A stretch of DNA of 64,000 nt from Sapria himalayana (GCA_029783825.1 JAREIK010002991.1:937501-1001500), one strand, 5' to 3'; shown: positions 37,201 to 52,681, counted from the first letter of the stretch. A program made the numbers and translations. The notes: generated by a model from the letters alone, not told the origin.

Positions 37201-40200
37201 AATTTTAAAGATCATCCACTCAGTTGGGTTTGTATGAGATTTAATATATTATATATTTTTTGGTATTTTGATTGATATATCTCTTAAAGTAACAAGTGTT
37301 ACATATACTCTTATATGTATGCATTTTTTGTAATATATATTATGTTTATTTTTCTTTCGTACTCTAATTTTTTTTATTATGTTAAAGTAAGATTATATTT
37401 ATGAAATTTGCTTAGTTTTAGATTTTTAGGCAAATAAGTTAAGTTGAGACTATTAAACATAACTTAATTTTAGTCTCAGGTATTTCAGTTGGGTTTAGAG
37501 GTATCATGTGGGTCGGGTGGCCCGGGCACGGCACAAGACATGACCTGATTGAGCTATGCCTTGCATAGCATGACACAGTCTAGAATTGTGCATGAATTTG
37601 GGTTGGGCCAGTCTGAGGCATTGCTCATGTCTTTTTGTACCTGATTCATAACCCCAATGACTACTTAGCTGAAAATAAAAAAAATTAAAAATTAAAATAA
37701 TGATTAAATTCCTGCTTTTGGATTTCATTTCAACGGCTATGCCAAAAATTTAATGGATGTTAGGGTTTTGACTAATTTAATATTCTAAAAATAAATAAAA
37801 AAAATAAAAAAGTATAATTTTTTATTAAATAAAATCTAAAATATACAATGAGTTTGATGTATTTCATTCTCATTTATGTTTTCAATCTCAACTTTATTTT
37901 TCCTATCATCTTCTCTGTTATCTGATTTTTTTAAAGTTTAAACTCTAAAATGTTAAGCTTTAAAGTTTAAATATATAATTTTTTTTAAATTTAAAGTAAT
38001 TTAAAGTATAAAATTTTCTTGGTTTTCTACTACCTATTGTTGTGGGAAGCGAGCTATGACTCTCTCTTCATTCTAGAATAGAATCTAGATATTTTTTTTA
38101 ATGTAAAGTATTCATGACATAAAAAAATGACTATTAGTAAGTATAATAATAATAAAAATTTAGATTTAGATGTAAATAATAATGATAATCTTACATAAAG
38201 TTCTCGTGTTGAAATTATTTTTTTTTATATGATCTCACTTAAATTTAAATGCATAATAATGATAGCCAAATAGAAAGAATATATATAATTTTTACTCACT
38301 GTAATATAATAAAAAATAAAAATACCAGGCTAGACATGTTTGTCGTTCCTTTCTCTACATGAGACATGACAGCCCGCTACCTAACACTACGTGAGCCTTG
38401 CCTCTTAATGGCATGACCCTGGTGTAGGAATGTTTCTAGATCGTGATATTTCTGGCGAAGCATAGCTAATTTGGGTCGTGCCCTGAGCCTGCCTTGGGTT
38501 GTGCCTTGGATGGCCGACCCACTTAACACCTCTAAGGATGATTAATTTTCTTAGTATATTGTCATTGATATTTGAATTGACAAGTCTTGCCTATTCAAAA
38601 ATTCACTGATTCTATGAAACTCATAAGTAGTTAATATTATTATTTTTTATTTTACTTTTGTTCTTAATCTTAAAATAATAATTTATTGCTTATTATCATA
38701 GGAGACAAAATTACTTTTAAGAAAAATATAAAATATTTGTCATATCATCGCGTAATGATCACAATAATCTAGCTAGAATATCATTAGGTCTTTATAAATA
38801 TCTAAGAACCCAAATAATTGTATGTGTAAATATATTATAAAAAAGAATTAATTAATTATATTATTAACTTTTGTGATATTTGAAATAATAACTATTAGAT
38901 AGTCATGTTTTTTTATTTATATTTTATATATAAATAAATTAATTGATGTGCTATTAAATGAGAATAAACATACATTTGCATCAAGTGTTGAATTGATTTA
39001 TACACATCATTTTATGTAAAGTTTAGATAAAATATTTAGAGTATACCTAGATGTTTTGTGTTATGACATAAACAAGTCGTGTTTATGTCATCACACAAAT
39101 AAGTTGTGTGATCATGTCTACGTAATACTTTATAATTAAAATGTACATGGGTGCTCATTTTTAATGGGCTCATTGAATTATAGCATCTAACAATTCGTGT
39201 GCTTTTATTCATATTTAGAGGTGTCAAATGGGACGTGTCGGGCCGGCCCGACCTATTTTTTTAGGCCCAGCCGTGCTTTTGTGCCTGGTCAGGCACGACA
39301 TAGTTATTGTATCGTGTCTTGCCTGGCCTGACACTGTTTTGTGGAATACAGCCTGACATGGGCCCGCGGCACGATCCGCTGGGTTCGGCTTGGTAGGGCC
39401 GAACCCTAAATTAAAAAAAAAAATAGGGTTTCGGTGCCCCCGTAACCCTAATTTTTTTTAAAAATTCGGTTTCGGCACGGTATCATGCTGGGTCAGGCAT
39501 GGCACGAGGCCCGGTTGGCCTTGGCATGACATGACACGATCGTGCTGTGGTAGGGCACGATACGAGCCCGGGCACGAAAAATTTTTGTGCTGGGTCAGCC
39601 CAGGCATGACTGAATCGTGCGGGGCTGACCCGGTTGACACCTATATTCATAATACAATAATAATAATAAAACGCATACCATGTTATTCCAAGTAATTGAC
39701 AATAGATACTTTAGAATGTCGTGGTATTAATTATTAAGTTTTATTGAAGTGAATGATATATATTTCTTCAATATGATTTGATTCTATCTTGAGTGAGATA
39801 ATTGAAAATTATCTCAACCAATATTTTTTCGTAAAAAATATTTATGTTTATCTCAACTCATGTCCATGCAGTTTTAAATTGTGCTTGGCATGGTTTTTTT
39901 GGCCATGTCACTATCTCGGCTCGTGCCGTCTGGTCAGTTGGACACATGTAGTCACAACTCATTTACTTAATAAAATAACTTATTAGAAATAAACTATGAC
40001 ATAACTCCAAAACAAAGAAAATGTGAACGAAAGAAAGTGTACATTGATATTTTTGTATTTCTTTTCTCGTACAATTATGTTATTTTCCATTATAGTATTA
40101 AAGGTTCCAGATTTTACAAAAAAAATAAATAAAATATGATCACATGTGATACGAATATTTATTTCTGAATTTTTTATCCCAGAGTCCATAGTAAATGGTA

Positions 40201-43200
40201 AAAAGAAAGAAATATAAAATATTATTTTTGAGTAAGCATAATGAGACTAGTATATATGCACATAGAAATTGTAGTTTGAGTATATTACCAGCATGATTCT
40301 GGGCTAGAGGTGTCAAACAGGCCGGGTAGCCCGAGCACAACTTGCAGCCCGGCCTGGTTCAGCAGTGCATGGCCCGGCACGACATGGACCAAAATCGTGC
40401 CTTGGGTCGGTTCAGGCCTTCCTTTGGCACGATATTTGTTGTGTTGAGCCGACATAGGCTGTTCATCGTGTCGGGCCAGGCATGACCCACATGCCTGACT
40501 TGGCGGCACGTTAATCCATGCCAGCTGATCGTCCGATGGGGTCCCTTTTGGGCGGTCAAAATTTTTGTTTCAAAACAAATTTGATTGCCCCATCACAAAG
40601 TGGTTCATTTTTTTTAATACAATTGGCCATGTTGCTAATTGTAATTGGCCAGCTTATAAGCTGTCGGCCGTGCTGTTGTTGGGTAACAGCGAAGATGCAT
40701 GACCCATGCATCTTTGGATTTTGGCACGGACAAGCAGGGCAATGCACTGGGGCGTGCCCAGAATGTTCTGCTGGGCCGGTGGTCCCCACCACCATGTCGT
40801 GCTTAGCACGGTCTTGCCTAGGTATGCCCCGTTTGACATTTCTATTTTGGGCAGACTTATGCCTAACTTGCCGGGTTATCTCAAGTTATGCTGGTTTTGT
40901 CGGCAGTGCCACCATGGCCATCGTCCACCAGCCACCATCATTTCTACTCCCACCACACACCGCCACTACAGAAAACTTGTTACTTATTTTTCTGTGACTT
41001 GTTCCGGTCCCGAGTCATGAACACCATGTTGGTGGACCATGCCAGTGGACTAGGCATGCTGATTATGCCTAGCTTGGCAGGAGGCACGATAGCCTCTGGT
41101 CCCGCACGACACAAGACGTGCCTAGCCAGGCACAACGCAGTCGGACTATGCCTCGTGTTCTACTCGAGCTGCATGACACACTTGACACCTCTACATAAAG
41201 CTCTTGATCTGAATGGAGTCTGAGAGGTATTAATATTTTTATATATTTATACTTAAAAATTAGAGATAACATGTTTGATGAGTATCGAATTTACGACCAA
41301 CTACATTTGCACGAAGATACTTGCCATCATACTAATGCATGATCACGATTCATGAGTCTTAAATTTTGTAAAAAAGATGTACGCAGTCCATGAGACTCCT
41401 GCTTAACAAGGAATTTGAGAAAGGTTACTATCCATACAATATTACCCTCAAGTTTACTATCCACAAGTCAGATGCTCTCATACAAATAAATGAAATAAAT
41501 AAAATAAATAAAATAAATAAAATAAATAAAATAAATAAAATAAATGGTAGTAAATCTTAACGTCCATGTTTGTTTTTCTATCATTACTTGTTATTATTCA
41601 TAATTTGAATCTGATCTAATGTAATTTGGGATGATGTTTTTTCTTTATCTAACTATTTTTTAATATTGATTATGGTTGTTTTTTGTGTCGTCTCTGCCAC
41701 CATTCTTACTCTTAGCTTAATGGCTGATCAACCATGGAAAGATAGCATAAAATCTTTAATTGGAATAAACTTGTCGTTTGATCCACACAATTCTGAAGCA
41801 GCGGCATTATTTAACATATTAATTTTGATCCAGGTCGCTGCTTCAACTAACAAGGGTGCAGATGCTCACATTCCAAATTATCCTAGCTTACCGCCTCAGC
41901 TTATTTGCCAGCTTCACAATGTCACAATGCATGTCAGTCCTTGCTTTCATTACTGCATGATTCATAACAACTAGATGACACCTAACATTGCTGGTTCTTG
42001 ATGAGCTGAGCATATTTTAACTATAGGCAGATGTCGAAACAGATGAAGTATATGCCCAGATGACTCTACAACCGCTGACTCCGGTACATTCACCACCACC
42101 CTGCCTATATTCTGCGTTGTCTCCTGCCATTTTTATTGCTGTTACCCAATCTGTTCTGCAGCAAGAGCAAAAAGATGCGTACCAACTGCCAGCAGAAGTA
42201 GCTGCTCCTAGCAAACAGCCATTAAACTATTTCTGCAAGACGCTGACTGCAAGTGATACTAGTACTCATGGAGGATTCTCTGTTCCTCGCCGGGCAGCCG
42301 AAAAAGTTTTTCCTCCTCTTGTTGGTTACTTTTCGCAATTACTTTATCAGCGGCTGTGCTGTGATGGCGCTTTTATGAATGAGCCAGTGGTTTTCTCTTC
42401 TTCATGATCCGACATTTCGTCTGCTCTGGTTTTGTTCATTTTTCAGGACTATACTCAGACCCCTCCGGCTCAGGAACTTGTTGCAAGGGATCTTCATGAT
42501 AATGAATGGAAGTTCAGGCATATATTTCGTGGTGGGTTTTTGCTTGATGCTTTGTTTGTGATATGCTTCTCTGGGTGTGTCTAAATTGGCATTTTTTTTT
42601 AAATATTAGAATTCATAATATTTGGTATTGATGCAATATTATTCTTTTATGTTGGTTGCTACAGTTGAACCCATAGTTGCGAAAGGCGTGCCCAAGGCAC
42701 AACCACTCCCTAGCTATGGCGCCTTGCCTTCCAATGCATGTGCCTTACTGAAGAGGGGCGCCTTATATACTATAATTATTTTTAAAAAATACAATTCTTC
42801 TCAAAATTTGTAATTATATATTAAAATTTATATAAGTTTATTTATTTTTTTTCATTAAAATTTATTTAAATACTGGGAACATTTATTTCTTTATCAATAG
42901 AATTATATTTAATAAAAATTTATGTGCAACTAAAGTCACATTTCACTTCACAAAAGCCCACGCCTTAGGTGCGCCTTGCTCCTCAAGGCTCCAAGAAACC
43001 TTTGCGCCTTGGTGCGCCATGTGCTTGTTAAAACTATGGCTGAACCTGTCTAAAATATACTTGTTGAGGCAAGGAGATGGTGTTTAATTTAGAAAGGGTT
43101 TTAATTTATGCAAGTTTAATTTACATTTGAAGCCTATCTTGGGATCATATCATTTATTTAATTTAGCGGAGGTTTTAATTTATATAAGCTTGATTTAGAT

Positions 43201-46200
43201 GATGTTAAAGTATTTCTTCTTGCTTGATTGCTTGCAATTCTTACTTTTTGTGCACTCCTCATTTGTTTCAGTCAGGTTTTCATCAACTTGTTTGATTGTA
43301 GTTTTTTCATTGTATTGTATGCTTGCAGGCCAGCCAAAGCGGCATCTACTTACGACGGGTTGGAGTGTTTTTGTCAGTGCAAAAAGGCTTGTTGCGAGTG
43401 ATTCTGTCATTTTCATTTGGTATGATTTGTATCGCAAAATATACCTCTTTCATTCTTGCCTTATATTCCCTACATTGGAAATAATAAATCCACTAGGCTG
43501 ACCCCAATTTGATGTGGATTGAGGCTTTGACGTGTTATTTAGGGTTGAGTTTGATTTTTTTTTTAATTTTTCTTTTTTTTTTTATAGGATTGAGTTTGAT
43601 TGTTTATTAAAATTGTCAATAAATAAATGCTTAAAAATTGCATTTATCTTTTATCTAGAATCATATATGATACACTATTTGAGACTTTATGCATGACACC
43701 TATTGGGGCCTCTTGAATGATGATGTGGCTATCAAATTTATAAAATTTTTAAAATAAATGAAATTAATTGACTGGAAGGCCTTTTCATTTGGCTAAATAT
43801 CTTAAGAATAGACCATAATGAACTTGCTATAATAAGTCTAGAAAATAAATAATCATATTGATAACATATAAAATATTTCGTTAAATAATAAATATATAAT
43901 AAATAAGATTTACTTTAATTTATTGCTTATCTAATTGAATGAAGTGGGATATAATCAAAGCCCGAAGGGATATTTGTGCTAATGCTAACTGGACGCGATG
44001 TTAGTGCTCCATCCAAAAGTTAAATTTTCATGAGAATATGTTAATAATAATTTCTTTGGAATAATAATTATTTTATCTTCAAGAATTTGTTATATGATAA
44101 CTAAAATAATATACAAATGAAATGAAGATTTAATATTTTAAATACTTTTTTTCCTAAAATTCATACTGGTATCTAAATAAAATACATATGAAATGAAGAT
44201 ATAATATTTTAAATATTTTCTTTTAATTTTAATAATAATGTTCTTAAAAAATAAATATTCTCTATATTAGTTAAAATATATTAATATTTCATATGTAGCT
44301 AAGTATAATGTATATTATGAGAGTGTATACAGATGAATATATGTTTGTTATTTTATAAAAGATATATATGAATTTAAAAAGAAAAATCTTATGTTCTAGT
44401 TTGATTTATTAATATTATTATATATTATATGTTAATAGGTAACACATGAATTAAATATTAGATATGCAGAAGTTTGTTAGGATCGATTAGAATTTGGTGG
44501 TTGATTATAGGGTTTTCACCATTTTTATTATGTATTATAATACATATTATTTTTAAATCTTTTTTCATTATCTTATATGCTATATTTTCTTACAAAAAGT
44601 AAGTCATACAAATCATGATAAAAAATTTCTATGCTGCATCACTAAACCTTGTTGCAATATTGTGTATCCGTCTCGCAATACTAAACATAACCATGTCATC
44701 ATGTTTTTATGTTGCGACTCCAAATACAGTTGTGATATTATGTTTTTAATGTCATGACACTAAATTTAGTCATGATATCATTTTTTTATGTTTTAATATT
44801 AAATTCATTTGCGTCATAAAGTTTATATGCTGTGATATTCATAAGTCGCTGCATGAATATATGTCATGTTTTCACAATTGGGCTTTGCCATTGCTTCCTT
44901 AGCAGAGAGATTGAGACTCTGCTCGACTACCATGTCACCGTGGTGGTCCCTTGAGATAATTATTGAAGCATGAACCAACCCAACATTCCTTTGCTTGGTG
45001 AATATTTTTTCATTCATATCTAGGTTTTGAACCATTGGAATTTTTTACGGCCACCACTTTTATCAAGTAATCAACATTATTCTTCTTTGTGTTGACTTTT
45101 TTAAATTGAATTGGCATTTGATTGACTTGTTCTTTATCTTTCATGATATTCTCTAACTATTTTGTCTCCTCGAGGACTTTTGCTTCCTTCATAGTGTTAG
45201 CATTATTGCCTCCAACTATCTTGAATGCGGGTGCAATCTCAAATATTTATTTATCAAGAATATTTGTGCTCAGTTATGATAATTCTTTCTTAACTTGCTT
45301 GCCCATGTTCACCTATAAGTATCAAATTAATAATGTCATGCATGCACTACTTGACACCATGCCATGCTAGGCACGACTCGACACCATGTCGTGCAAGGCA
45401 CGACTCGACACCATGTCGTCCAAGGCACGACTCGACACCATGCTGTGCCAGGCATGGCTCGACACCATGACGTGTCGGGCCACCATGCCCAATACGAGCG
45501 AGTCAACTCAGCTAGGCATGACATGATTGGCATGATTTTGGGTAGACTCATGCCAAACATACTGGGTCATGTTAGATTGTGTATGTTTTGTGGGCAGCAC
45601 AACCATAGACACCTAGATGTGTCAAACGGGCAGGGCTGGCCTGACATGAGGCACGCTATGATTCGGCCATGCTCGGCACGAGAATTTTTCGTGCCCGTGC
45701 TGAGCCGAGCCTGCTCATGGCACGAGTCGTGCCATACCGTGCTGAGGCCAATTGGGCCTCGTGTTGGGCCAAGCATGGTACCTCGACATGAGTCAAGAAA
45801 CCACCACAACCACTCTACCCGACGGATTCAGAAATTGTTCGGGTACGATTCCACACCCCTCCCTTAAATCCCCAAGGTTCAAAAAATTAAAAAAAAATTT
45901 AAAAATTTTGAATTTAAGCCATTGGATTTTGCCTCCAATTGCTATGGGGCAGAATCTGACTGCTCACATGATTATGTCCCAAAAAATTAATAAAAAAATA
46001 AAAAAAAAACATTTTTTTAAAAAAATTTATTATTATTATTTTATAAAAGCTTCCACCTCTCTCTAATTTTTATGTTTTTTAAAAACATAAAGTCTCGTAC
46101 TCTCTCTCAAATCTCTCTTCTAAAATTTTCTTTCTTAAGATTTAAATTCTACTTTTCAGGACTCGCAACTCGGACTCAGCTTTTTTTGGTGTTTGTATTA

Positions 46201-49200
46201 GTCTTTGAAAGTTAGATTTGTGGTGAACGCGCTTTACCTTTACACTATTTTATGTGTATTTTTGTTTTATTAATTAGTTAACAAAAACTCTAAAGTCTTA
46301 ACATAATATTTAAAAATAATTAGTTTTTTACTTTCTTTCTCTCTCTATTCTATAATCTACCCTCTTGTCAAAAAAATCAAAAAAATAATAAATACTAATG
46401 AAATTAATTTAAATTTAGAAAATAAAAATCTTACACAGGTTCAAGGTTGCTAAAATTTTAGTTTTTCTGGTCGTCTCAACTCAAATATCTAAAAAATAAA
46501 AAATTAGGACTTATGTAGTTTGGACTCATTTTAATATAATAAAAAAATATTAGGGGTGAGAAAAAAGAATGACATAGTATAAATATTGTATGAGATATTT
46601 AACTTGTAAGAGTTCCTTTGGAACTGGGCACCTTAAGAGACATGCCGAAATATGTACTAAAAAATATGATGCATTAGATCCTAGGCAAACCTAACTTAGT
46701 AGTGTATTTTTTGAGATTGGATCAAGTTCAGTCTCAATGTTTATTTCCTTCATATACCGTAACGAGTTAGGTTGGAAGGACATGACCAAAATTATCATAT
46801 TGATAGGTCTTCTGATCAGATTTTTAGAAGGTCCAAGAGTAGTGAGCATCATGCAGACATATTTTTAGTCTTCTTATCATAGGATTTGTAGGTCAACATA
46901 TAGGAACGACATACTAAAATTGTATAAGTTAGAAAAATAGATAATAATTAATAAATTTATGGCATATAGTGGAGTTGTGTCTGTGACGTCTAATATCTGG
47001 ACAAGTCACGATGATTCATCTTATGCATGTCTCACCGCTCAATATGTAGATTCTAAATGAAAAATAAATAAAAAAATTTTAGGATTCTCTGAGATTTTCT
47101 ATTCTCATGATGACATGGTTATTTTTGAGCATATAATAAAAATTTTTAGAGAATATAAAATTCAAAATAAAATTTTAAGTATCATATTTGATAACGCATC
47201 TAATAATAGAGTAACGATAAATATATTTGTTAGGAATATTAGACATGCATCATTAGGAGAGATTTTTTTTGTTAAATGCATGTGTCACGTGATTAACCTG
47301 ATTATACAAGCAGATATGAAGGTATGTTCTACCACGTTGGGTAATATGCGTAATGCATTAAAATATATTCACATGCCTCGCAGACAATAGTAGTTTGGTT
47401 ATTTTTATTTGTCTGTGAATCTTAAGAAGAAAAAATTCTAATCGAATGTGAGATACTATTGAAATTTCACGTACATGATATTGGAGTTATGTGTTTGATA
47501 TGAACAAGTGATATCTTACTACGTTAATAGTTAGAGTGATGAACTTATTATCGATGACACTAACTGAGCTACAAGAATTTTATTTATAAAATTTCTGAAG
47601 ATTTTTTATGGCATGACGAACATGTGTTCATTATTCTATATACCTACGACTTGTATTGTACTCAGGTGCATATGCAATATTAATAATATTTTTAGGAAGT
47701 ATCGAGCTAACTCGACACTTAGCCATATGCATGCAGAGATGGTAACCAAGTACTTAAAATACTGGTCCACCATCCTATCTCTTTATTATCTTACTACATG
47801 CATGAATCCTAGCGTTAAGGTGGAAGGGGTAAATAATGTTTTGACCTATATTTTCTCGTGCATGAGCATGGAAGTCCAACTTGAAGGGTTCATTCACGAA
47901 AAGTTGACTGATCTTTTCATATACTACGATACTAGGTATACTGGTAGTAGTAGTGAGACTGTGAGTACGGATATGAATATTATCTTCGGAGATGATGATT
48001 TTACTATTCAATTAGCGAGGGGGAAATGATGGGGTGGACCATTGAATAGGAACGAGCTTTCTCGATACTTAGATACTAATTACTGCTCAATCCTATTAAA
48101 TTCTGATACTAAGAATCTTGATATATTATAGTGATTAAAATTATATGAGTTCACATTTTTCGTGCTATCTAGGATTGAACGGGATATATTGATTCCTCCA
48201 GTGTCGAGCATAACATCAGTGTCTATTTTTTTTATTGTAGTGAATGTGATTTTGAATAGGAGATCAGATTTATTTCTAGATATTATTGAGGTATTGCATA
48301 TATGAAGGACTGTGAGGATTCGAGGTTTAGTATTCAGGATTGTGTTACAGCTGGGACAAGGACTGTATCCGCTGCGAAAGTATGAGAGTTGATTGCTGAT
48401 GATGATGATTTATATGATAGTGATTTTGATGTTGCGGTTGATGATGATCATGATATGCTTATTAATGATTGATGTGGTTGCCTTTGCCCGTTGCCAATTG
48501 CCAATACCACTCCACATGCCATTGCTACTTTATTTTAATCTCTTGATACCTCATGGATACAGTTGATGATTTGTGTTATTTTTTATTTTGATTTTTGATT
48601 TTGATATTATGTTTTGTATTGATTGTACGTTTTTTTATTCACGTTACGTTTTATTTGCTTTATTTTGGGATTGTTTGATTAGATGTTTAGTTTGCGTTTG
48701 ACTTTGTGACTTTGTAATTTTTGTTAATGAAATATTGTGTTTAATTTATTTTTGTGTTTAAAAATTTTATTAAAAATTCTATAATTCAATTCTAATAAAT
48801 TATTAAATTATAATCTAAATTTATTAAAACATAATAAAAAAATTAAACTTTATAACTATTCAACAATTATCAAGTTCTAATTTAAAATTTTTTAAACATT
48901 ATTTATTTATAATATATATTTTATAAATACATAAATAATTATTTTTTTTTAATTTTTTTTAAATAGGCTCGTACGGGCCTGACCAGTCACAATAAAATTA
49001 TCGGCTATGCCGGGCATGACTTAAAGAAATCATGCCAGGCATGACCTAAAGAAATAGACACGGGCCAAGCACGGCACGGAAGCACGGTCGTACTCATTAA
49101 AAATGTGCCGGACTAGCCCGGCATGGGCACAGGCATAGGTCCGTGCCGTGTCATGCTGGGTCAGGCATGGCATAGTCAGGCGTGCCTTGGGCCAGGCCCT

Positions 49201-52200
49201 GATTGCCTGACTTATTTGACACCTCTATGTTAGCATAACCACATTGCAGGTCATACATCATTCTGTTTTGATTTTCAACTCTAAAATTGAGAATGAGAGA
49301 AATTAAGACAGGAACATCAAAGCAGAGGAGAGCTCAAACTAGAAGAGATGAGACAACTTTAAAATTGAGAAATAAAAATTCTAAATATTTAATCTATATT
49401 TATAATTTTTTTTAATTAAAATAATATTTATTTTTTAAAAAAATTCACTTTTTTTAATATATATAGGGGCAGAAATTTATAGCCATCAATTTTCTGTCCC
49501 TAGTCATTGAAATACATTCTAACGGCCAAGATTTGATTGTTAATTTTTTTTAAGTCGACACATGTGCACATGCGCTCGACATTGACACTGACTGCTATCA
49601 CTATTGGGCATGTGTGTGCATTTTTTGGATGATGTGATGCTCTCGATGTAGTTTTTTGGCTGTTGGGACTTTTGTCCCAACGAGTTGATCTGCCACATCA
49701 ACGTGGTGGATGTGGTTTGGGTGCTTAAAAAATACCTTTTTTTAAAATAGTCCCGGGGTTTGATTGTGGTTTTGGGTCGTGTCCACCATGCCAGTGGACC
49801 ATTCCAACGGGCTAGGCATGCAAGTCATGCCTTGTCTGGCTCGAGGCACGACATCCATTGCCCCAACATGGAACGAGCCTTGCCTCGTGCCAGTAGGACT
49901 TAGGTCTTGGCATGATTTTAGACTGCGTCGTGCCTGAACAGGCACGACTCAGTTGGGCTGTGTCTCGTGCCTTTACCTGGTCATCCAGCTTACTTAATAC
50001 CTCTATGTTCACTTCCACGTTCCACCTCTTTTTTATTTTTCATTCAAGTAATTTCTTCATAATCGATTTTTTCATATACTCTTTGAACACATCTCTGCTA
50101 TAGATGATTGTTCATGTTGTTGAGTTTTAGATTTGTAACATTTAATACCTCTTATAACTAATGAATTTGTTTTTTTTTTTTTTTTTGATTTAATTTTTTT
50201 TATTCTTTTTTTCATTCGACATATGAACGTATGCATTGCACATAAAGATCTAATGTTAAGCTACATTTGGTTTCCCTCCATACACTATCTCAATTGGTGC
50301 TTGATTATATACTTCTGTTGTAGGAGTGAGGTTCTTCAGGTAATACATTATGATAATTATTTCAACCCAAAATTTTGGTTCCAAACATGTTCACGTCTTC
50401 ATGCAAATTGTCTTTTCAATTATTATTTTGTTCTGCCTTTTAGCCCCTTCTTTTTGCTATGGTATAATCTTGATTATGTTCTGCATGACAATACTCTAAT
50501 TAATATATTATTAATCAATCAAAAAATACTATGCATCATTGTCATTGGGTAAACATTTTTTTTTCGTCGAATTAGTTTTTTATTAATATTTTGAACTACT
50601 TGAATTTTTCTAATATTTTATATATTTTCTCAATGAATTAGATATGTGTATACTTATAGAAATCATTAGCAAACAACACATAATACCCTAATCTTCCAAG
50701 TGAAGTCTTTTTGTGTTTCTCGGATACGTGTACACAGATTATCTTGAACTCTTCATTCGCAAATTTATATATCCCAGATTTATTAATCTTCCTTTGATAC
50801 TAAATATTAAGATCGATTAAAATATGATGCTCGATTCTAGGATTTTTATTATTCATCTGAGAGAGAGAGAGAAAAAAAAAGCAATCAACACACATTTTGT
50901 TATGTATTGCCTTTCATCATATTTTCTATTTACACTTTATTATCTTAAATACTTTTTTTTCTTAGAAAAATAAGTTTTAAAAGTCACGTTTGAAAGTTTT
51001 CATGTGGCAAAAACTATATTGAGTTGCAATATCATATTTTCATCTTGCAATACTAAACTCAGTCATAATATCATGTTTTCGTGTCGTGGTATTAAACTCA
51101 ATTACAATATCATGTTTCCATGTCACGACACTTAACTCATTCGTGACATCATGTTTTTATGTTTCAGCTCTTAACTCAGTTGCAACATTATGTTTCATGT
51201 AGCGTCAACCACAAGTTGCAACATGAATCTTTTCTTGTTTCCACTAGTGAGCCGGCTGACCACTCGCTCAACAAAGTGTGAGACCCTTCTTGTCCACCTT
51301 GTCATTGTGATGGTCATAGAGGTGTCAACCGGGCCGGGCCGGCCCAGCATGAGGCACGGCACGGTTCAGCCATGCCTGGGCCGGCTTGGCACGGGAAAAT
51401 TCCGTGCCCGGTCCCTGGCCATGCCTGGGTTAGGCATGAGCCGTGCCGTGTCGTGCCAGGCTCGTGACGTGTCGTGCTTGACCCGGCACGGTTCGGCCTG
51501 TGGCATGGCACACCAGCACGGGTTCGTCCCGTGTCGGGTGTCCCTTGAGCCCGACCCCACGATGGCCACTCCCGCAAAAATGACCGCGGGTCGGGTCTAA
51601 TTCGACCCGACCCGCGGTCCCCTGAATTCCTAACCGTACAGACAGGCCAGCCCGAGTGGGCCTGGCAAGGCATAGCACGGCCTGCCGTGCCTGTTGGCAG
51701 TTCCGGGCCCGGCTATTTTAAACTGTGCAGGACCAGGCACGGCACAGTACAGTAACCGTGCCTGGCCCGGCACGAAGGCATGCTCGTGCTCAAAAAAAAA
51801 AAAACTGGCCGGGCCGGCCTGACCCAATCCGTTTGACACCTCTAGATGTTCATTTGAAAATCAAGATAGTTATTGAAATACGAGTCGATCTCAATAAATT
51901 TCAATGGTACTCGACACTTAGACATAATATTTTTTTTAGGCTTATTAACTTCTATAGATTATAAAAATCTTATAGTTTGTTAATTATCTCATTATATTTT
52001 ATTTTATTTTGTACGCATTCTAATGAGAAGTTATTTTTAAGTTGGCTTATACTATTATGTAACACACACACCTAATGTGCATAATTCAACTAATGGATTT
52101 TTTCTAATAATTCTTATGAAAATATCTATTTCAACTTTATTATCATAGATATTATTAAATATTATATTATATATTTTATTTTATATTTCGTATCTTTCAA

Positions 52201-52634
52201 AGATTACTCATAGAGATTCATATATGATAAATCTATCATGAGTATCTTTGATCTTATTAGATCATTAGATTTTGTTTATTAAATCTCTCATAGAGTTCTT
52301 TTTTGAAATAATTATTTTATTTATTAACTTTATTAATTATTAATTATTTTTTTATTTTATATATATATTTGCCTTTCTTATAGGTAATTCTACGGATCCT
52401 ATGATAGGTGGGTTGCAAGTATTTATGCATATAAACTTAATAATACATTTTATTTTAAATGTATGGTGGTAAATAAAAAAGATTATTTAACTTGATGTTG
52501 ATTAAAATCTCAAAGATTCCATCACTTAATTTAGTTTGTTTAGGGATTTAATGTATTATGTTTTTAGTGTATTATTCTGCATATATAATAATGTATTTAG
52601 TCCAATAGCTAATATTATAAATATATAATTTTTT

Positions 52635-52681
<47 letters not shown>

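Larger units (their letters stand above)
33446..41833 (+). other. ARF: ARF intron 2 (8.4 kb), transposon-filled
   Basis: Besides the elements listed separately it holds an (AC)n run at 34224-34250, an hAT left-end fragment at 34582-34760 (tagaggtgctaaatgggtc) and long AT-rich stretches. The last 270 bp before exon 3 include a short open frame ([13 protein letters not shown]) that joins nothing. Confidence 0.9.

Noticed and set aside
41666..41830. Alternative ARF exon ([13 protein letters not shown]) before exon 3
   Set aside because: It has no ARF similarity and would add a non-homologous segment. Exon 3 joins exon 2 directly in phase 0.
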